A DNA stretch of 64,000 nucleotides. It comes from Candidatus Bathyarchaeota archaeon. GTDB lineage: Archaea; Thermoproteota; Bathyarchaeia; Bathyarchaeales; Bathycorpusculaceae. Each line of letters opens with the position of its first letter. The stretch's first letter is position 1. Shown here piece after piece: positions 44,640 through 52,947 of this stretch. The stretch is from contig JAMDCQ010000002.1 in NCBI GenBank assembly GCA_023488905.1, forward strand, positions 1-64,000, written 5' to 3'. The notes under the pieces were generated by a model. That model worked only from the letters and a program-made list of their open reading frames with translations, was not told the DNA's origin and made no database searches. The translations under genes and the position numbers were made by a program.

Positions 44640-45707
44640 GTGGTTTACGCTTTGGGATTTGATGTGGGGGGCGCGAACACAAAAGCCGCACTCATTCGCA
44701 GTGAAAACGGTGAAGTGTTCGAGGTAAAGGTTGCCTCCGAATACTTTCCGATTTGGAAGAACCCGCAAAACCTGACCAGCGTGCTTTTAGCCCTCAAGGA
44801 ACAGCTCAGCTCCCCAAAAATCGACGTTTTAGCCCTAACAATGACCGCTGAACTCTCCGACGCATACCAAACCAAGCGCGAAGGCGTCCACCAAATCCTC
44901 TCCTGCGTAAAAACCGCTTTCCCAAACACCGCCATCCATGTACTGACTACGGATGCGGCTTTGTCGTCTGTTGAGGCTGCTGTGGCGGAGCCGCTTTGTG
45001 TGGCGGCGGCGAATTGGGCTGCGACGGGGTGGCTGGTGGCTCAGCGCTTAAAAGACGCCGTGGTCGTGGATGTGGGCAGCACAAGCACCAGCATCATACC
45101 CATCGCCCACGGCAAAGTGGCAGCTCAGGGAAAAACGGACCTTGACAAACTCGTCTGCGGCGAACTCGTCTACACAGGCAGCTTGCGCACAAACGTAGCC
45201 GCAATCGTCCAATCCATCCCCCTGCGAGGCGGGTCTGCAGCGGTGTCGTCGGAGCTGTTTGCCCAGTCAGGCGACGTACACCGCATATTAGAGCACATCA
45301 CCGAAGAAAGCTATTCTTCCGAAACAGCCGACGGGCGAGGCAAAAGCGTCTCGGAAGCCATGGCGAGGCTTGCGCGGGTGGTCTGCGCAGACACAGAAAT
45401 GCTCTCGAAGGCAGAAATTGTCGAAATTGCACGCTACATCTACCAGCAGCAAATCAAGCAAATAACCGAAGGCTTAACCAAAGTCTATCGGCACACAAAA
45501 ACCCTGGCCTCGAACAAGTTGCCCGTCGTGGTTACTGGGCTGGGCAAAGACTTCCTTGCACACAAAGCCGCCCAACACGCAGGCGCCGATGCCATAGTCG
45601 ATTTGGATACGTTGCTGCCCAAGCAGGCGGTGCTGGCAACTCCGGCAGTCGGCGTCGCATTGATGGCGCTGACCAAACTGACAGGAGCCCCGATCACATG
45701 GACTTAA
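44640..45707 (+). CDS. mfnF: MfnF (methanofuran coupling enzyme, hydantoinase/ASKHA-like)
   Basis: MfnF joins the aminomethylfuran diphosphate to gamma-glutamyltyramine. The 355-residue protein has ASKHA-type phosphate loops: GFDVGGANTKAAL at the N terminus and VVDVGSTSTSIIP in the middle. VVVTGLGKDFLA is near the C terminus. This pattern matches the hydantoinase/oxoprolinase-like MfnF family. The GTG start is nine bases after mfnD, and the end overlaps mfnE by 10 bases. Confidence 0.88.
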   Translation: MVYALGFDVGGANTKAALIRSENGEVFEVKVASEYFPIWKNPQNLTSVLLALKEQLSSPKIDVLALTMTAELSDAYQTKREGVHQILSCVKTAFPNTAIHVLTTDAALSSVEAAVAEPLCVAAANWAATGWLVAQRLKDAVVVDVGSTSTSIIPIAHGKVAAQGKTDLDKLVCGELVYTGSLRTNVAAIVQSIPLRGGSAAVSSELFAQSGDVHRILEHITEESYSSETADGRGKSVSEAMARLARVVCADTEMLSKAEIVEIARYIYQQQIKQITEGLTKVYRHTKTLASNKLPVVVTGLGKDFLAHKAAQHAGADAIVDLDTLLPKQAVLATPAVGVALMALTKLTGAPITWT

Positions 45708-46372
45708 CCGTCGTCAAAGTCGGAGGCAGCCTCGCCGCTGACCCACAAAAACTGCGGGCGCTATGCCAAAAGCTATGTGAGCTTTCAGAGGGGCACAGGC
45801 TGGTTGTGGTGCCGGGCGGCGCAGAATTCGCGGATACCGTGCGGCAACTGGACAAAAAGTTCGCGCTGTCTAAGGTGGCTTCGCATCGTATGGCTGTTTT
45901 GGCGATGGATCAGTATGGGTTGCTTCTGGCAGATTTAGTGCCCAATTCAGTTTTGGTAAGAGATTTGGGTGGTGAAGTAGACGGCGCCATAGAGCAAGGT
46001 AAGTTGCCGATTTTTCTGCCTTCGAACCTGTTTTTCAAAGAGGACCCGCTGGAGAATTCTTGGGATGTCACCTCTGACTCCATCGCCCTCTACCTCGCCG
46101 CGCAACTGGGGGCCGACAGGGTGCTGTTTGTCACCGACGTTGACGGCGTCTACACAAGCAACCCAAAAGTGGACAAAAATGCCAAGCTAATCGAGAAACT
46201 TTCACCAGCCGAGCTATCAGCGTTGGGGCGAACAAGCGTCGATAAAGCCCTGCCAAAACTGCTACTGCAGTACAAAATCGACTGCTACGTAATCAACGGG
46301 CACCACCCAAAGCGGATTGAAGCCGTTTTAATGAAACAGAAAACCGTCTGCACCCTAATTAGCAGCCGCTAA
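45698..46372 (+). CDS. mfnE: 5-(aminomethyl)-3-furanmethanol phosphate kinase (MfnE)
   Basis: MfnE phosphorylates aminomethylfuran phosphate to the diphosphate. The 224-residue protein is an amino-acid-kinase fold: VVKVGGSLA at the N terminus, VVVPGGAEFADTVRQ next, DVTSDSIALYLA and VLFVTDVDGVYTSNP later. These match the MfnE/UMP-kinase-like group. It is the last gene of the operon. MfnC, the aminotransferase step, is not in the window. Confidence 0.9.
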   Translation: MDLTVVKVGGSLAADPQKLRALCQKLCELSEGHRLVVVPGGAEFADTVRQLDKKFALSKVASHRMAVLAMDQYGLLLADLVPNSVLVRDLGGEVDGAIEQGKLPIFLPSNLFFKEDPLENSWDVTSDSIALYLAAQLGADRVLFVTDVDGVYTSNPKVDKNAKLIEKLSPAELSALGRTSVDKALPKLLLQYKIDCYVINGHHPKRIEAVLMKQKTVCTLISSR

Positions 46373-46774
46373 CTGCAAATCTTTGTGCAAATAAACCCGG
46401 TGCGGCAACTGCTTATTTTTTATGCCTGCCAAGCTCTGCAGCTCAAACCATTTCTCCAAAAACACCTGCCCCCGCTGCGTAATCGTCAGCTTCTTCTGCC
46501 CAGCGTCTCCATCCACCTCTGCAAGCCATTGCCTAACCCTTAGCTGCATAAGGCAACTCTGCAGAACCGCGTACGAGACGCATGTTTGTCGGCGGATGTA
46601 GGTTTGGGTTTGGGGGCTTCGGCAGGTGTAGAGGATATCTGCAATGATTTGAATACGGTCCCGTTTATGGTTGTGGTTGCTGGACAAAAGTTTGTTCTCC
46701 AATGATTTGGCGTTTAACCAAGCAATTAAACGTTTGTTGTAGGAACACAGCAACCACAAAGATGGGGTGCCCAC
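46355..46774 (-). CDS. Winged-helix DNA-binding protein
   Basis: Residues 37-125 have the order of an archaeal winged helix of the HTH_45 type: RDRIQIIADILYTC, TQTYIRRQTCVSYAVLQSCLMQL and a wing with KKLTITQRGQVFLEKW. The N-terminal 36 residues from GTG 46774 look atypical, so a start nearer 46700 is possible. It converges on mfnE with an 18-base overlap. The target genes are not known. Confidence 0.7.
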   Translation of the reverse strand: MGTPSLWLLCSYNKRLIAWLNAKSLENKLLSSNHNHKRDRIQIIADILYTCRSPQTQTYIRRQTCVSYAVLQSCLMQLRVRQWLAEVDGDAGQKKLTITQRGQVFLEKWFELQSLAGIKNKQLPHRVYLHKDLQLAAAN

Positions 46775-46823
46775 AGCCTAAAAGCGAAAGTAAAAAAGAA
46801 AAAGAGATTTGGAAATGTGCCGT

Positions 46824-46988
46824 TTAGATTTTTTTCTTGTCTAAGACTTCACGGAAAGTCTTACCGCAGCAGTCGTAGAGTGCGATGGTGAGCTGTGTTC
46901 TTTTTCCTTTTTTGTCTGGTTTGCCAGCCATTTTCCATGTTTTCTTTGCGTTTTTAACTTCTTTTCCACATGTGGGGCATTTTGCCAT
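46824..46988 (-). CDS. Small zinc-binding protein (54 aa)
   Basis: The 54-residue protein starts MAKCPTCGKEVKNAKKTWKM and has a second cysteine pair DCCGK near residue 40, followed by TFREVLDKKKI. GAGGAAAT lies eight bases before the ATG. It is basic, with one four-cysteine metal site, and looks like a conserved archaeal ribbon. Nucleic acid binding is a reasonable guess. Confidence 0.72.
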   Translation of the reverse strand: MAKCPTCGKEVKNAKKTWKMAGKPDKKGKRTQLTIALYDCCGKTFREVLDKKKI

Positions 46989-47089
46989 GATTATTTCCTC
47001 TGCGTGAACGTTATCGCATGTATCTATTTAAAACACTTTCGATGATATACTTCAAATACGGCTGATTTGGGCTTCTTTTGGGGGGTTTT

Positions 47090-47776
47090 ATGGAGAAAAA
47101 ACGGTTTTTTGGCTCAATAGGCAAGCGCTTAGGGCACCATGTGCGGGGGCGCAACAAATTTTTAGCTCCACAACCAAAGATTGTACAAATGACGATTGTA
47201 GGTTTAGACTTAGCAGGCGTACCAACAAGGCCAACGGGCTTCTGCAGCTTAAACGGATTGCAAGCCGAAACCTGCCTGCTCTTCGGCGACCACAAAATAA
47301 TCGAGGCAACCCTCAACTGCAACCCAGACGTAATCGCCATCGACGCCCCGCTTTGTTTGCCACACGGACGGAAAACCATCGAGGAACGCACCGCAAACCA
47401 CCTAAGAGACAGCGACCGTGCGCTGCTTAAGATGGGCATAAAAATCTTCCCCGTCACTTTAGGACCCATGCGTAAACTCACGGTTCGAGGCATCGGGCTA
47501 AGAGAAACCTTCCAAACCCGCGGCTTCAGGGTTATTGAAGCATATCCTGGCGGCGCACAAGATGTGCTAGGTATCCCAAGAAAGCAGCGTGGTCTGGACG
47601 GGTTGCGGATGGGGTTGGCTAAGCTGGGCATCACTGGCCTCGACAATGCCCTAAGTGACCATGAATTGGACGCGGCCACATGCGCCTACGTCGGAAAACT
47701 GTACCTTGAAGGCGAAGCAGTCGCTTACGGTGACCCAGCTGAGGGCATCGTTATGCCTAAAGGGAAAAAGTTGTAG
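47090..47776 (+). CDS. DUF429 family protein
   Basis: The DUF429 domain starts at about residue 34 with MTIVGLDLAGVPTRPTG, and has IAIDAPLCLP, the ERTANHLRDSDRALLKMGI segment, VIEAYPGG and a late SDHELDAATCAYVG. DUF429 has an RNase H-like fold, with acidic residues placed as in nucleases, but no activity is assured. ATG 47090 follows GGGGGG at normal spacing. ATG 47189 would match a bare domain. Confidence 0.78.
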   Translation: MEKKRFFGSIGKRLGHHVRGRNKFLAPQPKIVQMTIVGLDLAGVPTRPTGFCSLNGLQAETCLLFGDHKIIEATLNCNPDVIAIDAPLCLPHGRKTIEERTANHLRDSDRALLKMGIKIFPVTLGPMRKLTVRGIGLRETFQTRGFRVIEAYPGGAQDVLGIPRKQRGLDGLRMGLAKLGITGLDNALSDHELDAATCAYVGKLYLEGEAVAYGDPAEGIVMPKGKKL

Positions 47777-47930
47777 GCGAAAAATGCCTAAGTTAAACCT
47801 CAAAAAATTAGAGGTCAACTGGGTTATAAAGTAACGCTATATAGGCGGGTGTAATGGCTGGGGCGGGGTAACACAACTGATATACATTGCCTCGCCCTTT
47901 AAGTATGGTGTGGGGGTAATAGAGACGTCA

Positions 47931-48071
47931 ATGGAATGTAAGAACTGTAAAAAAATGGTGACGCCCAAATTCGAAATAGATGCAGGGATTGACCGTCACG
48001 TTTGCCCTGAATGCGGCTGCGTACTCGACGCATGCACAGACAACATACAAGTCATCGGAAGAGACATGTAA
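47931..48071 (+). CDS. Zinc-ribbon microprotein (46 aa)
   Basis: The 46-residue protein has CKNC near the start and CPECGC near the end of one ribbon, then another Cys. GGIDRHVCPECGCVLD resembles the N-terminal ribbon of TFB and other transcription proteins. A GATATAC box lies near 47878. No partner is evident, and the family is not recognised. Confidence 0.65.
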   Translation: MECKNCKKMVTPKFEIDAGIDRHVCPECGCVLDACTDNIQVIGRDM

Positions 48072-48545
48072 ACGCTGCAGATTTATTTCAGTGTTACAGA
48101 AGTTCGGGTAAGTGCCTTACTGATTAATTATTCATAAATTCTAAAAATAAGAACCCTCCACATTTCAATTATGTGCACTTTACCAACGATGAACAAAGCA
48201 GACTTCCCCAAAAGCCAAAGCAAACCCAATCCACAAAAAAGGAAAACATCTGAGTACATTGAGCTAGAATTTTATCACCCATGCATTGTTGAGAATATTA
48301 ACATGTCTGATTAAAATGTGACGACTTGATTACGGATTTGCATAATTCAAACAAGCCATTAGCACAAATCACGCTTCTTGGAGAAATAATCCCTGAAGAA
48401 CAATACCACTTACTAGGCTTCGTCACTGGAGAAGACCTGCATATAGCGGAAATAGATGGTTTATAGTTCTAAGTCATGAACAACTAAACTTACTAGGTGA
48501 TTGCCTAAAAGAAAAAAATCTTTTACTAAATAACTAAGCAATCAA
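48072..48545. other. Gap with two short frames
   Basis: Two short plus-strand frames are present: ATG 48171 to 48314 (47 codons, Lys/Pro-rich start and LEFYHPCIVENINM end) and TTG 48326 to 48466 (46 codons, with ITLLGEIIPEEQYHLLGFVTGED). The second looks coding in composition. They are in different frames and might be parts of one decayed gene. Neither has a good ribosome-binding site. Confidence 0.35.
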
Positions 48546-49180
48546 TCACACCCAGTGTTGTCTATTCCTGTATCTTAGAATCTCCAAAGTCCAGCGATCT
48601 ATTACCTTGCTATGTACTTGATCATGACACTCTCGACAAAGAAGAACGCTATTTTGCACTTCCGTTCCGCCACCAAATTGCTATCAAGAATGTGATGAAT
48701 TGTCAAATTTTCAGTAGATTTGCAGACATGGCATTTGCCATCAAATTCCTGAATTACTTTTCTTCTCTCCGTTGGGCTTAAGTGATTTCGAGCTAATTTT
48801 TGTCCAATCTCAGTTTTCTCATTTATTAATCGTCCATATTCTGCAGAATTAAGGTATCCCTCAGATTCAAGGAGTGAAGGAAAATACTCTTTTAAGAACG
48901 AAATATGAAAAATTGCTCGACCTGTTCCTTTCTTTAACCATGCAAGCGAAGACTTTAAATCAAAAATTATTACATCAAAGCCAAGAACTTCGCATTTTTT
49001 AAGATAAGATTTAGAGTATAAAGGCTCGATTCTAGGAGTCCTAATCTCTCTCTTACCATTGAAACCTACCCAAATATCTCGTATTCCAGGCGGTTTATCA
49101 TTCAAAAAAATCTCGCCAAGTATAAACCGATTATCTGTTTTCATAAGAGCCTTGAGCTTTCTGCAGTACAGATTTTTCAT
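48546..49180 (-). pseudogene. HNH endonuclease-like gene with a frameshift
   Basis: The frame from ATG 49180 has a CHVC knuckle and LTIHHILDSN, the first half of an HNH motif, then goes out of frame. One base over, from about 48677, it goes on as FGGGTEVQNSVLLCRECHDQVHSK, the second knuckle and the last His of HNH, to a TGA at 48546. One missing base in AATTTGG (48674-48679) explains the break. The whole would be about 210 residues. In the unshifted frame a 192-residue product lacking the catalytic end would be made. Confidence 0.75.
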
Positions 49181-49345
49181 ATTAAGCCGTTTTATCTCGC
49201 AATGTCGATAAAAGATTTTCCTAACCCCGACTGTATTTTTACGCCGAGGGAGGAGTGCGGGGGGGTACCCTTTAGGGTGAGGTCATCCGCTAATTGAGTT
49301 GTAGTTAGTTTACAAAAACGGCAGTTATGTTGGATAAGTTGGTGG

Positions 49346-49419
49346 TGCCGAGGGCAGGGTTTGAACATGCGACGACTCGGTCTTCAGCCGAGCGCTCTCC
49401 CAGGCTGAGCTACCTCGGC
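49346..49419 (-). tRNA. tRNA-Phe (GAA)
   Basis: The cloverleaf has acceptor GCCGAGG/CCTCGGC, a D arm with AGCCTGGGA, anticodon stem CTCGG/CCGAG with loop CTGAAGA (anticodon GAA), and T loop TTCAAAC. The discriminator is A and CCA is not encoded. The T stem has one mismatch, U against C at the fourth pair. A TTTAAAAC element lies about 40 bases upstream. Confidence 0.95.
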
Positions 49420-49490
49420 ACATATCCTGGGATATCCAAACAAAAGTATGCTGTGGTGTTTTAAATGTTTCTGATTTGTCGGCGTTGTCT

Positions 49491-49610
49491 CTAGATGCCG
49501 AGTATGGCTTGGTGGTTCATCAACAGGTAGCCTGCTAATGCACCGCCGAAAAAGCACGCAAAGATGAGTATGCCGTCGTATTTTCGTTCTGCAAATTGTA
49601 GATTGAACAT
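49491..49610 (-). CDS. Possible small membrane protein (39 aa)
   Basis: A 39-codon frame between the two tRNA genes has one hydrophobic segment (GILIFACFFGGALAGYLL) after a charged AERKYDG. The ATG at 49610 has GGTTAGG about 12 bases upstream. It could be a single-pass peptide. No family is recognised. Confidence 0.4.
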   Translation of the reverse strand: MFNLQFAERKYDGILIFACFFGGALAGYLLMNHQAILGI

Positions 49611-49694
49611 TTCTGGATTCGCCTAACCTACCTTTTATGTGGTGGATAGGGAAAGGTTTTATGAAAGCAAAGTATGTATTCTGAATCTAAGCTT

Positions 49695-49771
49695 GGGCCG
49701 TTAGTCTAGCTGGCTAGGACGTCGCCCTCACGCGGCGAAGATCACCGGTTCAAATCCGGTACGGCCCACCA
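49695..49771 (+). tRNA. tRNA-Val (CAC)
   Basis: The acceptor GGGCCGT pairs with ACGGCCC; the anticodon stem TCGCC/GGCGA holds loop CTCACGC (anticodon CAC), and the T arm ACCGG/CCGGT encloses TTCAAAT. The discriminator is A and CCA is encoded (49769-49771), unlike in the neighbouring tRNA-Phe. A GTTTTATG element lies about 35 bases upstream. Confidence 0.96.
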
Positions 49772-49827
49772 AGCCCTCGTTAAGGCTTATTACATTGAAG
49801 AAGACTGTTTTATTGGGAGGTTTTTTA

Positions 49828-50124
49828 TTGCACAATAAAGCGATTTTTGCCCTTGCAGGCGCGTTTTTGGCTGTGGCAGTGGTGGTGGTTTTGTCTTTGC
49901 AGGCCCAAAGCGACCTAGAAAAGCTGATAATCGTCCAGAACCCGTCGGGGATGGAGACAGGCGGCAACTCCACCTCGATACCCGATATTGGGCAGATTCA
50001 AGCCAGTCACCAAACAACCTAAATCATCGGGGTTTCTGTGGCGGCGGTTTTCGTGGTTCTTTTTGCTGTTACAATCTACTATGGCATCAACCACGTTCAC
50101 CCAACCCATGGCAAGCCTAAGTAA
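49828..50124 (+). pseudogene. Two-helix membrane protein interrupted by TAA
   Basis: A GGGAGG site at 49816 is seven bases before TTG 49828. The frame codes for one membrane helix (IFALAGAFLAVAVVVVLSL), a loop with GGNSTSIPDIGQ and then a TAA at 50020. The same frame stays open after the stop as a second helix (IIGVSVAAVFVVLFAVTIYY) and a His-rich tail, ending at TAA 50122. Either a CAA-type codon has become a stop or two pieces are made. Repeat copy C begins 15 bases after its end. Confidence 0.5.
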
Positions 50125-50138
50125 CTCCTCAAGCTTTT

Positions 50139-50346
50139 GCCTTTAAATAAGGGAGGGGAGGTCAACTCATACGTCGCGTGGTTTCTAAAAGCTGCCTGTT
50201 TCACGGAAAACGCAACAGACGCCACGCAAAGCGCATCTTGGGGTGCGTTTTTCGCAGACATATTAGGATGCAAATATCAGTTCTATGCAGAAACCTATAG
50301 AGAGGCTCTAAGCAGCGGCGGAAAAAGTCCGTTTAACGCACCGTAG
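50139..50346 (-). repeat. Dispersed repeat R2, copy C, with alpha end
   Basis: In reverse orientation this copy has GTGCGTTAAACG, CCTCTCTATAGGTTTCTGCATA, CTGATATTTG and TGGCGTCTGTTGCGTTT in the order of copy B. On the plus strand it begins with an intact alpha motif (50139-50163) and its GTCGCGTGG tail. The dnaJ promoter lies just outside its other end. Confidence 0.8.
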
Positions 50347-50391
50347 TTTCTCGGCTTATGCATGCCTAAAACCGTTATTTTTGCAGGGAAA

Positions 50392-50402
50392 TACTATAAA
50401 TC
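50392..50402 (+). promoter_or_regulatory. TATA box of dnaJ
   Basis: TACTATAAATC lies about 60 bases before the dnaJ ATG, predicting a leader of some 30 bases. It is outside the repeat. Confidence 0.5.
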
Positions 50403-50456
50403 TGTGATTGTATTAGCATACAAAGTTCAATTATTCAGACTATACGGTAAGGTCGC

Positions 50457-51575
50457 ATGGCTCAAAAACGAGATTACTATGAGGTACTTGGCGTACAGAA
50501 AGGCTCAAATAAAGACCAAATCAAAGACGCCTACCGCAAACTTGCGTTGCAGTACCACCCGGACCGCAACAAGGACCCCGGCGCAGAGGACAAATTCAAA
50601 GAAATCAGCGAAGCATACGCAGTCCTAAGCGACGACCAAAAACGAGCCCAATACGACAATCTCGGTCACGCAGGCTTCGACCAACGCTACACCAGCGAGG
50701 ACATTTTCCGGGGCGCAGACTTCGACTCAGTCTTCCGCGACATGGGCTTCGGCGACCTATTCCGCACCATCTTCGGCGGCGCAGGTGGATTCGGCGGATA
50801 CGAGGAACGCAACCGAGGACAAGACGTCGGATTCGACCTCGAAGTAACCCTGGAAGAAGCCGCTAAAGGCACAGAACGCGAAATCGAAATCCCAAGAACC
50901 GAACGCTGCGACACCTGCAGCGGCTCAGGCACCCAACCTGGCACACAAGCCAAAACCTGCCCCAGATGCGGCGGCGCAGGCAGAGTACAGAACATGCATA
51001 AAGTCGGCTTCGCCACCTACATGCAAGTCAGCGCCTGCCCAACCTGCAAAGGCAGAGGCAGAATCATCGAAACCCACTGCAGCAACTGCCGCGGCTCAGG
51101 CTTAGTGCGTAAACGCCGAAAAATCACCGTTAAAGTTCCGCCAGGCATCGATGAAGGCACCCAGCTGAGGTTGCGCGGCGAAGGCGAAATGACAGCCAGC
51201 GAAGGCGAACCCGGCGACCTCTACGTAATCATCCATGTACGGCAGCATCCGCAGTTTGCCCGCGAAGGCGACGACCTCTGGCACGTAGCCATCATCACTT
51301 ATCCCGAAGCGGCGCTTGGCGCAGAAATCGTGGTGCCCACACTCGATGGACCAACAACCATTAAAGTTCGTCCGGGAACGCAGGTGGGTGAAGTTATAAC
51401 GCTACGCGGCAAAGGTATGCCAAGGTTTAGGGGTTATGGCAGAGGTGACTTGCTTGTGCGACTCGGCATTCGTGTACCCGAGAAGCTCACAGGCACCCAG
51501 AGGGCTTTGCTGGAGCAGCTCTCAAAAGAGTTCGGCACCGACTCGCAGACTAAGAGCCGAAAATTCCGCCTCTAG
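50457..51575 (+). CDS. dnaJ: Chaperone protein DnaJ
   Basis: DnaJ stimulates DnaK in protein folding. The 372-residue protein has a J domain with HPD (YHPDRNKDPGAEDKF), a Gly/Phe region (FGDLFRTIFGGAGGFGGY), four zinc repeats of the CxxCxGxG type (CDTCSGSG, CPRCGGAG, CPTCKGRG, CSNCRGSG) and a C-terminal substrate domain. This is the bacterial type I layout, found in archaea that acquired the DnaK system. dnaK and grpE are not downstream; they may lie elsewhere. Confidence 0.95.
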   Translation: MAQKRDYYEVLGVQKGSNKDQIKDAYRKLALQYHPDRNKDPGAEDKFKEISEAYAVLSDDQKRAQYDNLGHAGFDQRYTSEDIFRGADFDSVFRDMGFGDLFRTIFGGAGGFGGYEERNRGQDVGFDLEVTLEEAAKGTEREIEIPRTERCDTCSGSGTQPGTQAKTCPRCGGAGRVQNMHKVGFATYMQVSACPTCKGRGRIIETHCSNCRGSGLVRKRRKITVKVPPGIDEGTQLRLRGEGEMTASEGEPGDLYVIIHVRQHPQFAREGDDLWHVAIITYPEAALGAEIVVPTLDGPTTIKVRPGTQVGEVITLRGKGMPRFRGYGRGDLLVRLGIRVPEKLTGTQRALLEQLSKEFGTDSQTKSRKFRL

Positions 51576-51851
51576 CGGAAACGCGAAAACCTTCATATGC
51601 GGCGCAGAAGTCGCTTAAGGAACTGTATCGTTCCATCGGATGTTTGCGGCAGCAAGATTTGGATTTTAGATGCTCAGGCTCATTGTGGATAAGAAGTTTG
51701 GGCGGATGGTGGATAAGAAAACCTTTGCAATACGGCTCTCTTAGTGGCCGTGCCGGGAAAAAACTGAGTCAGTGCCTTTTAACAGTATGAGGTATTCGAA
51801 AAAAGGGAAGGCGATGGTCGTAATTTTCAAGATAAGGGAGAACGTATGGTA

Positions 51852-52604
51852 TTAGCTCAAATTAAAATATGGAATCAACAGGTTTTCCATGGTATAGAAT
51901 CCATTTTTTTTATCGGCAAGATTCTTAGCAGCAAACAAGGCGCCACCGCCAAAGGCTTCTCTTTGGATAGATTCATGAATTAAACGCACCGTTTGATAGG
52001 GAAAACCGAAGATAATCTCATGACGTCCGACGATACCCCCTGCCCTAACTGATTTAATCTCTGCGGGAGGTAACGCTAATGTCTCTGAAATTTTTATAGC
52101 AGTACCTGAAACCTCTTTTTTGCTCTTGAAGTGTTCTTCAATTACTTCAATATCTGTATAGGGTGCAATGGTTTTGAGGATTTTAGCTGCCAGCATCAAG
52201 AAATTGATACCTACGGTGATATTAGGAGACCAGAGTACTCTTGTTTTCCGCGATAATTTTTTTAGTAAAGCAATTGTTTCATCAGGGTAAGCTGATATTG
52301 CAGTAACAATGGTTATGCCTCTCTTAGCTGCCTCTTTACCGTAAGATAGTATGGCTTCAGCGGAAGAAAAGTCGATTATTGCATCTACGGGGTACTTGTC
52401 GAAAAGCTCCTCAGGTGTAAATTCATCTTTAGGGAAAATTAATCCAGGGTTATCATGTTTAATTCCGAGAAACTCGGGGACTGATCGATGCTGTAAATTT
52501 TTTGTTTTTCTTATAACCCAGCTAAGGTCTGTTTCTTCACTTTGCAGCAGTATCGTTGCAACGGCTTTACCTGATTTTCCAAATCCAAAAAGGCCTACTT
52601 TCAT
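51852..52604 (-). CDS. dapB: DapB-like dihydrodipicolinate reductase
   Basis: The 250-residue protein has an N-terminal GLFGFGKSGKAVA nucleotide loop, DAIIDFSS in the middle, the catalytic EEHFKSKKEVSGTA segment (E-x-H then K, SGTA) and GIVGRHEIIFG. These are DapB motifs, for reduction of dihydrodipicolinate in lysine or DAP synthesis. It stands alone here, without other lysine genes, and the usual HH pair is HF, so another related imine reductase function is possible. Confidence 0.75.
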   Translation of the reverse strand: MKVGLFGFGKSGKAVATILLQSEETDLSWVIRKTKNLQHRSVPEFLGIKHDNPGLIFPKDEFTPEELFDKYPVDAIIDFSSAEAILSYGKEAAKRGITIVTAISAYPDETIALLKKLSRKTRVLWSPNITVGINFLMLAAKILKTIAPYTDIEVIEEHFKSKKEVSGTAIKISETLALPPAEIKSVRAGGIVGRHEIIFGFPYQTVRLIHESIQREAFGGGALFAAKNLADKKNGFYTMENLLIPYFNLS

Positions 52605-52947
52605 TTCTAATCCAACTGCTTTCTAGGCTTCTACACTATTTATCTCTTTTTTTTAATTTGAAAAACAAATCCTAAAGAAGCTACAGAAATTAGCACTTGA
52701 CAAACATCGGTTCTGGTCACTAGACGGCGATTTCTTAGTTCTAAACTCGTATACGTAACCTAATTCACAAACGAGCAGGAAGTTGCCAATAAGAACCCCT
52801 AAAGGCGTTTAAGTTATCGTTACAAATCAATTCGTTTCCTTGCATAGCTTTCCTTTTTGAAGAAAACGGAGAAGCGGGAGCGACGCGCTATTTTCAACAA
52901 AGAGCAATAGATGCTTTTACTACGTTGAAGGGCGAAATGGAAGAACT
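52605..52947. other. Gap with a coding-like remnant
   Basis: From about 52790 to 52951 the plus strand stays open without a usable start and ends FEENGEAGATRYFQQRA...GEMEEL, which looks like the C-terminal end of a lost gene. The rest shows nothing. Confidence 0.3.
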
